From Endomicrobium sp. (lineage in GTDB: Bacteria > Elusimicrobiota > Endomicrobiia > Endomicrobiales > Endomicrobiaceae), in contig JAISLV010000095.1 of the NCBI GenBank assembly GCA_031277075.1, forward strand, positions 1 through 8,594: a stretch of DNA of 8,594 nt, given 5' to 3'. This document shows, piece by piece, positions 1-6,312 of the stretch. A model generated the notes under the pieces. The model did no database searches. It was not told where the DNA came from and saw only the letters and a list, made by a program, of their open reading frames with translations. Position numbers and translations under genes: made by a program. Every line of letters begins with the position of its first letter. Position 1 is the first letter of the stretch.

Positions 1-203
1 TTTAATTATGTTTTCAAACTTTCTCACAAATCAAACACGTCTCTATCTTGTATATGGCGTCTGTCTTCACTTAAATGAACTGTACTAGAGTTAGCGCCCG
101 CTTTTTCGCATAAAGCGGCGGCTTGTATTACGCTTGGAAATTCTTCTTTCCTTGCCTGTCTTAAAGTCGCTACGTGGTCTATGTTAACTCCCAATTTGAT
201 CAT
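1..203 (-). pseudogene. pdxJ: Pyridoxine 5'-phosphate synthase, broken by two in-frame stops, 3' end outside the window
   Basis: PdxJ makes pyridoxine 5'-phosphate from 3-amino-2-oxopropyl phosphate and deoxyxylulose phosphate. The start (MIKLGVNIDHVATLRQAR) and the later VHLSEDRRHIQDRDV (42-56) are unmistakable PdxJ N-terminal sequence. A TGA at 26-24 ends the frame after 59 residues, against about 240 in the family, and a TAA follows at 8-6. Translating across both stops still aligns without gaps to the family (DV, then FDL, stop, ESLKT, stop, L), with both stops at positions that are usually basic. These are therefore point nonsense changes, not a frameshift. The normally conserved Arg of VHLRED is Ser45, which also fits relaxed constraint. 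The ATG at 203 lies in the glmM end, with AGGGA just upstream. glmM-pdxJ is a common gene order. A sequencing error is an alternative, but it would have to occur twice. Confidence 0.85.
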
Positions 204-1557
204 TGATTTCCCTATCCGCCAAATTTATTATTTCGTTTGCAATGTCCGTTATTTCTTTTTTGTCTTTGCCTTCAACCATTATCCTTAAAAGGTTTTCCGT
301 GCCTGAATAGCGCGCTAAAATTCTGCCGTCGCCGTCCAATTTTCTTTCATATATTTTTATAAGGCGCGAAACGTTTTTAAGTTTTTCTATCGGAATTTTT
401 TGCGATACTTTTTTGTTGATTAACACTTGAGGAAACTTTTCAAGCCCGTTAAAAAATTCAGACATCTTTTTGCCCGTATCGTTTAATGCCGACAAAATCA
501 TTACCGCGCTCAACAAACCGTCTCCCGTATCTAAAACGTCTTTAAAAATAAAATGCCCAGACTGTTCTCCGCCAAGAGAGGCTTTGTGCTTTTTTAAATC
601 TTCAAGCACGTATCTGTCGCCCACCTGCGAAGTTATGACCTTTATTTTTTCTTTTTTTGCGGCTTTAAAAAGCCCGATATTTGACATAACCGTAGCGACG
701 AGAACGTTGTTTTTCAGTTTCCCGTTTCTTTTTAAATGCGCAGCCATAGAATAAAGAAAATAATCTCCGTCTTTTATTTGCCCGTTTTCGTCTATACAAA
801 TTAGTCTGTCGGCGTCGCCGTCAAAAGCAAAACCGCAAAACGCTTTATGTTTTTTAACGGCTTTTGCGGCTATTTCAGGATGAAGCGCGCCGCAGTTTTT
901 ATTTATGTTTTTGCCGTTTGGCTTTACGTTTAAAAGCGCGACCGACGCGCCGAGCTTTTTTAAAACTTTAGGCGCGCACTTAAAAGCCGCGCCGTTTGCG
1001 CAGTCTAAGACTATTTTTTTACCGTTCAAGTTCCCCGCGCGAAAATTTTCTACGACAAAATTTTCGTATTCTTTTATAAGAGCGTCGTTTTTTTTAGCGG
1101 ATAAAGTTTTATTAGGACGTATAGATTTTGCGCCGTATTGAGAAATTTTCTTTTCAATTAAGTTTTGAGTTTTATCGGTAAGTTTTAATCCGCGATAGTT
1201 AAATATTTTTACGCCGTTGTCTTGATACGGATTATGCGAAGCTGAAATTACCGCCGCGCCGCAAAAGCGTTCCTGCGCAATTCCTTTACCGCGGCTTCTT
1301 TGACGCGTTAAGAAAGCCGCCGCCGAAGTAGGCATTACGCCGCCGAAAACAACCTTAACGCCCGACAAATTCAACCCTTGCGCTAAAAGTTTCTGAATTC
1401 TTTCGCCTGATTGGCGCGTATCTCTTATTATAAGGAAGGGCTTATCTTTTTTGCCCAGCTTTGCGCCTACGGCTTTGCCTACGGCTAAAAGCGTGTTGTC
1501 GTCAAATGGAAACTTTTTCGCGTCCCCGCGTATGCCGTCTGTTCCGAAATATTTCAT
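184..1557 (-). CDS. glmM: Phosphoglucosamine mutase
   Basis: GlmM interconverts glucosamine-6-phosphate and glucosamine-1-phosphate, supplying UDP-GlcNAc for peptidoglycan and lipopolysaccharide. I take the ATG at 1557 (457 residues), since MKYFGTDGIRG is the canonical start; an in-frame TTG at 1563 adds two residues. A weak GGA is about 7 nt upstream. Motifs: SASHNP with the phosphorylated Ser107, metal-binding DGDADR (246-251), sugar-binding GEQSGH (330-335) and phosphate-binding RYSGTE (416-421). Compared with typical GlmM there are about nine extra residues just before the catalytic loop (around 86-99, coordinates 1261-1302), where the DNA forms an imperfect inverted repeat. In firmicutes GlmM can interact with CdaA and lower c-di-AMP production; adjacency is compatible with that. 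The last 20 nt overlap the pdxJ start. Confidence 0.95.
   Translation of the reverse strand: MKYFGTDGIRGDAKKFPFDDNTLLAVGKAVGAKLGKKDKPFLIIRDTRQSGERIQKLLAQGLNLSGVKVVFGGVMPTSAAAFLTRQRSRGKGIAQERFCGAAVISASHNPYQDNGVKIFNYRGLKLTDKTQNLIEKKISQYGAKSIRPNKTLSAKKNDALIKEYENFVVENFRAGNLNGKKIVLDCANGAAFKCAPKVLKKLGASVALLNVKPNGKNINKNCGALHPEIAAKAVKKHKAFCGFAFDGDADRLICIDENGQIKDGDYFLYSMAAHLKRNGKLKNNVLVATVMSNIGLFKAAKKEKIKVITSQVGDRYVLEDLKKHKASLGGEQSGHFIFKDVLDTGDGLLSAVMILSALNDTGKKMSEFFNGLEKFPQVLINKKVSQKIPIEKLKNVSRLIKIYERKLDGDGRILARYSGTENLLRIMVEGKDKKEITDIANEIINLADREINDQIGS
1258..1295. repeat. Imperfect inverted repeat inside glmM
   Basis: Plus-strand arms gccgc (1258-1262) and gcggc (1291-1295) are complementary. Inside them aaa/ttt and gcg/cgc segments also pair, giving a broken stem with small bulges and a loop near 1270-1276. 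It coincides with the extra residues relative to typical GlmM, so it may be a small palindromic insertion, though chance pairing in GC-rich codons is possible. Confidence 0.4.
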
Positions 1558-1608
1558 ATTCAATCCGATTTAACAAAAAAGTTTAAAAAAACTATACGCC
1601 GTTAAGTT

Positions 1609-1656
1609 GCTCTTTGCCGTTTCTCAGCCGTTGCCTAGCCGCTCTTTGCCTTTGCC
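1609..1656 (-). repeat. Short direct repeats in a purine-rich spacer before glmM
   Basis: The spacer between the anchor-only cdaR ORF and glmM contains two exact 10-bp copies of gctctttgcc on the plus strand (1609-1618 and 1641-1650, 32 bp apart). A further tttgcc follows at 1651-1656, and related ccgttgcc/gccgcc words lie between and after. Read on the minus strand it is purine-rich with repeated GGCAAAG. No hairpin is apparent. It lies where the CdaR extracytoplasmic domain would be encoded and resembles none of the neighbouring coding DNA. Confidence 0.5.
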
Positions 1657-1666
1657 GCCGTCAGCA

Positions 1667-1765
1667 TCATCTATAAGAAATATAGAGCCAAACAGCTACC
1701 GCAAGCCCCAAAGCTAAAAGCCTTAACTGCCAATTATGTTTTATTCTTTTCAAAATTTTCTTCAT
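1667..1765 (-). CDS. Anchor-only CdaR (YbbR) remnant or micropeptide, 32 residues
   Basis: This small ORF (ATG 1765, TGA 1669-1667) encodes a basic start (MKKILKRIKHNW), then QLRLLALGLAVAVWLYIS, a single hydrophobic helix, and ends at YR. The pattern of a basic N terminus, N-W, L-R-L-L-A-L, then a helix ending in W-L-Y-I matches the N-terminal membrane anchor of CdaR/YbbR proteins, which are normally encoded exactly here, between cdaA and glmM, and normally run to several hundred residues with extracytoplasmic YbbR domains. Those domains are absent: only 109 nt separate this stop from glmM. It starts 6 nt after the cdaA stop; a GGAG at the end of cdaA is 14 nt upstream, so translation would probably be coupled. 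It may be a relic of deletion, or a retained membrane peptide that still binds CdaA. Identity is inferred from pattern and position. Confidence 0.6.
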   Translation of the reverse strand: MKKILKRIKHNWQLRLLALGLAVAVWLYISYR

Positions 1766-1771
1766 TTTATT

Positions 1772-2527
1772 TTAACTTTCTCCGTTTGTAGATATTATTT
1801 CTTTGAGTTTTGCAACGGACAGATTTCCTCTAAGTTTTCCTTTATGAGCTATGGAAATTTGACCTGTTTCTTCTGAAACCACAATAACCATAGCGTCGGT
1901 AATTTCTGAAAGACCCAAAGCCGCCCTGTGTCTTGTTCCGTAAAGTTTAATGTCGGCGCTATTGCTTAAAGGCAGCAAACAGCCCGCCGCCGCTATTTTG
2001 TCGCCGCGTATTATAACCGCGCCGTCGTGTAAAGGAGCCGACTTATTTTTAAATATTGAAAGAAAAAGTTCCCTAGAAATTTCCGCGTTTAAAATTACGC
2101 CCGTTTCCATAAAATTTTTTAAGCCCGTGTCTTTTTCTAAAGCTATTAAAGCGCCCGTCATTGACGCGCTCAAATCTTCAGACGCTGAAATAATTTCATT
2201 TATGTATGAATCTTTAAGACGGGAAGTTTTTCCGCCGAATTGTCCGCCAAGCTGAGCTAAAACGTTTCTGATTTCCATTTGAAAAACGATGGCAAATATT
2301 ATAACGGCGGCAACCCAAAAATTTTCAAGTATCCAGCTCGTAGCCGCAAGTTTCATAATGTTAACGATAAAAGTAACCGCTAAAACTACTAAAATGCCAA
2401 GCATTATCTGCATAGCCCTAGTGCCTTTTATAACCAAAATAATTCTATAAAAGACGTAAGCCATTACAAGAATATCAAGCAGATGGGATATATATGAAGA
2501 GTAAATATCGGAAATAGTTTGCAGCAT
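1772..2527 (-). CDS. cdaA: Membrane diadenylate cyclase CdaA (DacA)
   Basis: CdaA makes the second messenger cyclic di-AMP from two ATP; c-di-AMP controls potassium and osmolyte balance and cell-wall homeostasis. I start it at the ATG at 2527 (251 residues), because that ATG has a GGAG site and gives the typical CdaA N terminus. An upstream TTG at 2584 would add 19 atypical residues overlapping folP. Three membrane helices are at about 16-33, 42-58 and 69-86. A linker follows, then the DAC (DisA_N) domain with PLHDGAVII (DGA at 168-170) and GTRHRAA (197-203), both catalytic and nucleotide-binding motifs; the domain looks complete and active. It starts 28 nt after folP. The normal neighbour order is cdaA-cdaR-glmM; here the cdaR position holds only a 32-codon ORF, 6 nt downstream. 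Confidence 0.95.
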   Translation of the reverse strand: MLQTISDIYSSYISHLLDILVMAYVFYRIILVIKGTRAMQIMLGILVVLAVTFIVNIMKLAATSWILENFWVAAVIIFAIVFQMEIRNVLAQLGGQFGGKTSRLKDSYINEIISASEDLSASMTGALIALEKDTGLKNFMETGVILNAEISRELFLSIFKNKSAPLHDGAVIIRGDKIAAAGCLLPLSNSADIKLYGTRHRAALGLSEITDAMVIVVSEETGQISIAHKGKLRGNLSVAKLKEIISTNGES

Positions 2528-2533
2528 CGCATT

Positions 2534-2537
2534 CTCC
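2534..2537 (-). promoter_or_regulatory. Ribosome-binding site that fixes the cdaA start
   Basis: GGAG lies 6 nt before the ATG at 2527 (GGAGAATGCGATG). It supports that ATG over an in-frame TTG at 2584, which would lie inside folP and lacks a comparable site. Confidence 0.7.
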
Positions 2538-2555
2538 AAACGGAAATTATATTGA

Positions 2556-3731
2556 TTAAAATCGGCGGTTAACGCCCGCGCCAAAAGCCAAATTTAAAGC
2601 GTTTATCGTTTCTTTCACGTCGTGAACTCTTATAATATCGGCTCCGCAAACAGCGGTTAAAACGTTTGCCGACACATATTCAGAAATAGTGTCGCCCGAC
2701 GTCTCTCTTACAAAACGTTTTCTTGAAACCGCTCCGACAACCGCTCCGAGCGTTGAAAACACGCTCATATTTTTAATAAGTTCTAAATTGTGAAATGTGT
2801 TTTTCCCAAAACCTGGACCCGGGTCTACGGAAATAAAATCTTTTTCTATGCCAAAACTTTGCGCGTAATTTTTTCTTTCTTTTAAAAATTCATAGATTTC
2901 TGAAATGCAATTTTTATATTGCGGATTTTTTTGCATATTTTGCGGAACGCCTTTCATATGCATTAAAATTACGCCCGCTTTTTGCGAAGCTATGAGTTTT
3001 GCAAGTTTGTCTTTGCCGCGCCTTAAAGCAAATATGTCGTTGACAATATCGGCTCCCTCTTTCAACGCTATTTCCGCAGTTTCGTATTTATAAGTATCTA
3101 TTGAAATTGGAAGTTTAACGGTTTTTCTTATTTTTTTTAAGGCGGGAATTAACCTTTTGATTTCTATTTTTGCGTCTATAAGAGCCGCGCCGGGACGAGA
3201 AGATTCCGCTCCTATATCTATTATTTTTGCGCCGTATTCTTCAAATTTTGCGGCTTTATCAGCCGCGTCCGACGCATCCGTTAAACCGTCGCCTGAAAAA
3301 GACGCGGGGTCTAAATTTATTATGCCCATCACGGCGGTATTTGTTAAATCAAGCGACGAATTTTTATACTTAAAAACCTTTTTATTTATAATTATTTTTT
3401 CAATTTCCGACGCTGTTTCTTTTAACCCAAAAGGCTGAAGAGAAAGTCTTTCAATTAATTTTTCAGCCTGTTTTTTAGTCGCAAACAAAAGAGCGTTAGA
3501 AAAGCCTTTTTTAAACCTGCTCACGTTTTCGCTTACGGACGCGTCCGCGCCGCTTGCAATAGCGTCTTGTTTTAAAATGTTTGCCGCTCTGTTGTCTATA
3601 TCTTCAATAATTATCGCAATGACAGCGGCTTTTTTTACAAACAACTCTATAACTTTCGGGGCGCAGCCCGTATTTTTTATAAGAGAAACGGCGTCGTTAT
3701 GGTTGTTGACAACGGCTTTTCTAACTAACAT
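2556..3731 (-). CDS. folP: Dihydropteroate synthase with N-terminal extension
   Basis: FolP condenses dihydropterin pyrophosphate with p-aminobenzoate to give dihydropteroate. At 391 residues it is longer than the usual ~270-280. Residues 1-130 form an extra alpha/beta domain of unknown role, and the TIM barrel starts near 133. Barrel motifs in order: GIINLDPASFSGDG (136-149), IDIGAESSRPGA (171-182), SIDTYK (210-215), VNDI (230-233), LMHMKGVPQNMQ (256-267), VDPGPGFGK (302-310), VGAVSRKRF (332-340) and IIRVHDV (366-372). The first loop is divergent: most enzymes have NVTPDSFSDGG, and here Thr and the first Asp are replaced by Asp and Ala. The remaining pterin, pABA and phosphate-binding motifs are kept, so it is probably active. 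The ATG follows AGGG with 5-nt spacing. N-terminally extended synthases are known in some bacteria. A corrinoid methyltransferase is less likely given the SRK and RVHDV motifs. Confidence 0.93.
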   Translation of the reverse strand: MLVRKAVVNNHNDAVSLIKNTGCAPKVIELFVKKAAVIAIIIEDIDNRAANILKQDAIASGADASVSENVSRFKKGFSNALLFATKKQAEKLIERLSLQPFGLKETASEIEKIIINKKVFKYKNSSLDLTNTAVMGIINLDPASFSGDGLTDASDAADKAAKFEEYGAKIIDIGAESSRPGAALIDAKIEIKRLIPALKKIRKTVKLPISIDTYKYETAEIALKEGADIVNDIFALRRGKDKLAKLIASQKAGVILMHMKGVPQNMQKNPQYKNCISEIYEFLKERKNYAQSFGIEKDFISVDPGPGFGKNTFHNLELIKNMSVFSTLGAVVGAVSRKRFVRETSGDTISEYVSANVLTAVCGADIIRVHDVKETINALNLAFGAGVNRRF

Positions 3732-3799
3732 ATTAACCCTATTTTAAAAATTAAAAATTTTCTAGGCAAAACTGCAAAATGTCTGCGGCGGCAATAAAA

Positions 3800-4375
3800 T
3801 TACGATTTTAAAAGCGACAAGGCTTCGTTTCTTGTGCGGACGTCTTTTAAAAAAATTCCGCGCATAGCCGACGTCAGCATTTTAGAACCCGGCTTTTTTA
3901 CGCCCCTCATCGTCATACACAAATGCTCGGCTTCAAGCGCAACCATTACTCCGCGCGGCTTTACAGACTCCATTATCGTATCGGCGATTTGTTTAGTAAG
4001 CCTTTCTTGCAGTTGCAGCCTGTTTGCAAAAACTTCAACCAGCCGTATAAGTTTTGAAACGCCTATTACGGCGTCTTTTTTTGGAATATAAGCTATGTGC
4101 GCCTTGCCGAAAAAAGGAAGAAGATGATGCTCGCAAAGAGAATAAAAAGCCACGTCTTTTACTAAAACGATTTCTTCGTAGTCTTCTGTTTCATAGCTGA
4201 CGCTCGCTATTTTTAAAGGGTCGCCAGCATAGCCCGACAAAGCCTCTTTATAAAACTGCGCGACTCTTTCGGGAGTGCGTTTTATGCCTTCTCTGTTTAA
4301 ATCTTCGCCGAAAGATTCAAGCAAAAGAGAAATTGCTTTTTGCGCTTTTTTTTCGTCAAAATTAAACGTTTTCAC
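3800..4375 (-). CDS. folE: GTP cyclohydrolase I
   Basis: This enzyme converts GTP to 7,8-dihydroneopterin triphosphate and formate, the entry step of tetrahydrofolate synthesis. The 191 residues match the bacterial family. The zinc ligands are visible: Cys81 and His84 in SLCEHH, and Cys153 in EHLCMTMRG. IGVSKLIRLV (104-113) is the conserved substrate-site segment, and KPGSKMLTSAMRG (161-173) the C-terminal signature. Initiation is at a GTG at 4375 inside the end of ftsH, giving a 14-nt overlap; AAGGA lies 10 nt upstream. The normal N-terminal helix (FDEKKAQKAISLLLESFGED) supports this start. folP, which acts later in the same pathway, follows after 68 nt with no obvious terminator between; folB and folK are not in the window. 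Confidence 0.96.
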   Translation of the reverse strand: MKTFNFDEKKAQKAISLLLESFGEDLNREGIKRTPERVAQFYKEALSGYAGDPLKIASVSYETEDYEEIVLVKDVAFYSLCEHHLLPFFGKAHIAYIPKKDAVIGVSKLIRLVEVFANRLQLQERLTKQIADTIMESVKPRGVMVALEAEHLCMTMRGVKKPGSKMLTSAMRGIFLKDVRTRNEALSLLKS

Positions 4376-6290
4376 TTACGGGAGTTCCTTTTATAACAGG
4401 CTCTTTTTTATCTCCGCCGCCGTCTAAAGACCCTTGCTCGTCGTCTTTTTTGGCAGGCTCTTCTTTAGCTAAAGGTTCAAGCTCTTGCCCGTTTATAATT
4501 TTGTCAATTTCTTGAGCGTTAAGAGTTTCTCTTTCAAGCAAATACCGCGCAAGTTTATCAAGTTTGTCTCTGTGTTCGGATAAAATTGCTTTTGAAGTGT
4601 TTTGCGCCAAATCTATTATATTTTTTATTTCAGAGTCCACAAGTTCTGAAATTTTTTCGGAATGCTTATTTTCTCTTGTAATGTCGCGCCCCAAAAAAAC
4701 TTCGCCTTCGGGCTTTTTAGTGACCAAAAGACCTAGCTTGCCGCTCATCCCAAGTTCTGTAACCATGCTCGTAGCTATGCTTGTAGCGCGCGCTATGTCG
4801 TTTGAAGCTCCGCTTGTAATATCGGCAAAAACAAGTTCTTCGGCTACTCTTCCTCCAAATAATACCGATATTCTAGACATCAGCTCCGTCTTTGAATGCA
4901 AAAATTTGTCTTCCGTCGGCAAATTCAAAGTGTATCCTAAAGCCTGCCCTCTTGAAACAATGCTCACTTTATGCACAGGGTCGGTATTGGGCAAAAATTT
5001 TCCAACTATAGTATGTCCCGCCTCGTGATAAGCTATAACCTTTCTTTCATGCTGCGAATAAACCCTTGACTTCTTTTCAGGTCCTGCCATCACGCGTTCA
5101 ACGGCGTCTTCAAAATTTTTCATCGTCACCGTAGTTTGATTTTTTCTTGCGGCAAGCAGAGCCGCTTCGTTGACGACGTTTGCCAAGTCGGCTCCGACAA
5201 AACCCGGAGTTCTTCTCGCCACGACGTTTAAATCTACGTCTTTATCGGTTTTTACGTTTCTAGCGTGAACGCCTAAAATTTGTTCTCTGTCTTTAATATC
5301 CGGGTGAGGAACGTATATTTGTCTGTCAAACCTTCCCGGACGAAGCAAAGCCGCGTCTAAAACGTCCGGTCTATTTGTGGCGGCTATAACTATTACGCCC
5401 TCTTTTGAATCAAACCCGTCCATTTCTACTAACAGTTGGTTTAAAGTCTGCTCTCTTTCGTCGTGTCCGCCGCCTAAGCCCGCAAATCTTTGTCTGCCTA
5501 CTGCGTCAATTTCGTCTATAAATAAAAGACACGGCGCATGCTTTCTTCCGTTATCAAATAAATCTCTTACCCTTGAAGCTCCTACGCCGACAAACATTTC
5601 AACAAAATCTGAACCGCTTCCTGCAAAAAACGGAACTCCCGCTTCGCCCGCAACAGCTTTTGCAAGCAAAGTTTTACCCGTCCCGGGAGAGCCTGCAAGC
5701 AATACGCCTTTAGGAATTTTTCCGCCGAGTTTTTGAAATTTAGCGGGATTTTTTAAAAATTCTATTATTTCCTGCAATTCTTCTTTAGCTTCGTCGCAGC
5801 CTGCGACGTCTTTAAAAGTCGTTTTCGCGCTGTCGTTGTTGGCAAGTTTCGCTTTTGATTTTCCAAAAGACATAGCCTGTTTTCCGCCGCCCGCCATGCC
5901 GCGCAAAAACCAAATCCAAACGCCTATTAACAAAAGAAAAGGAGCCCAGCTGATAAGAAACGTAGTCCAAAACCCGCCGCGTTCCGTGCCTGAAAATTCA
6001 AGCACTTTATTGTCTTCCATATCTTTTATAAGGTTGGCGTCTTCCATAGGAACGGTTTTAAAATTCTTCAAAACGCCGTCTTTGTCGCGGAACTGCCCTT
6101 TTATAATGTTTGGCGAAACGACGACCTTAGAAACATTGCCCGCTTTTATCTGCTGTTTAAACTGCGAGTATTCAAGCGAAACTTCAAGCGTTCTTTGCCG
6201 CGCGGTGTTAAACATCATCAAAATGATAACTGCCAAAACTATCCAAAATAAAAAAAACCAAGGACCTTTTTGCCGATTAATTTGTTTCAT
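4362..6290 (-). CDS. ftsH: ATP-dependent zinc metalloprotease FtsH
   Basis: FtsH is a hexameric membrane-anchored AAA+ protease that extracts and degrades misfolded membrane proteins and some soluble regulators. The 642 residues show the full architecture. Transmembrane helix 1 is at about 11-28, an extracytoplasmic domain spans about 29-106, and helix 2 is at about 107-129. The AAA domain has Walker A GSPGTGKT (200-207), the pore-loop stretch FVEMFVGVGASR (229-240), Walker B LLFIDEID (255-262) and the second region of homology near 304-322. The protease domain has HEAGH (422-426), with Asp498 in TSGASNDI as the third zinc ligand. Walker A has Ser where most FtsH have Pro. The C-terminal tail from about 603 is charged and low-complexity. 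The ATG follows an AAAGG ribosome-binding site with 7-nt spacing. The last 14 nt overlap folE. Confidence 0.97.
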   Translation of the reverse strand: MKQINRQKGPWFFLFWIVLAVIILMMFNTARQRTLEVSLEYSQFKQQIKAGNVSKVVVSPNIIKGQFRDKDGVLKNFKTVPMEDANLIKDMEDNKVLEFSGTERGGFWTTFLISWAPFLLLIGVWIWFLRGMAGGGKQAMSFGKSKAKLANNDSAKTTFKDVAGCDEAKEELQEIIEFLKNPAKFQKLGGKIPKGVLLAGSPGTGKTLLAKAVAGEAGVPFFAGSGSDFVEMFVGVGASRVRDLFDNGRKHAPCLLFIDEIDAVGRQRFAGLGGGHDEREQTLNQLLVEMDGFDSKEGVIVIAATNRPDVLDAALLRPGRFDRQIYVPHPDIKDREQILGVHARNVKTDKDVDLNVVARRTPGFVGADLANVVNEAALLAARKNQTTVTMKNFEDAVERVMAGPEKKSRVYSQHERKVIAYHEAGHTIVGKFLPNTDPVHKVSIVSRGQALGYTLNLPTEDKFLHSKTELMSRISVLFGGRVAEELVFADITSGASNDIARATSIATSMVTELGMSGKLGLLVTKKPEGEVFLGRDITRENKHSEKISELVDSEIKNIIDLAQNTSKAILSEHRDKLDKLARYLLERETLNAQEIDKIINGQELEPLAKEEPAKKDDEQGSLDGGGDKKEPVIKGTPVSENV

Positions 6291-6312
6291 GAAAGCGCCT
6301 TTTTTTACCTTT

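Noticed and set aside
1558..1600. Rho-independent terminator before glmM (A/T runs)
   Set aside because: The A/T runs lack a GC-rich stem, and glmM normally belongs to the same transcript as cdaA.
1..1669. Reassigned TGA codon (for example Trp or Gly) explaining the short cdaR and pdxJ frames
   Set aside because: pdxJ also contains an in-frame TAA five codons later, the intact genes contain no internal TGA, and Trp is encoded by TGG throughout.
2291..2330. Promoter-like TTGAAA...TATAAT on the minus strand inside cdaA
   Set aside because: The spacing is about 19 nt, it sits inside the coding sequence, and similar TATAAT hexamers recur by chance in this AT-rich DNA.
4564..5028. Plus-strand open frame of 154 codons
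   Set aside because: It lies wholly antisense to ftsH, has no recognisable domain, and is the mirror frame of a strongly conserved gene.
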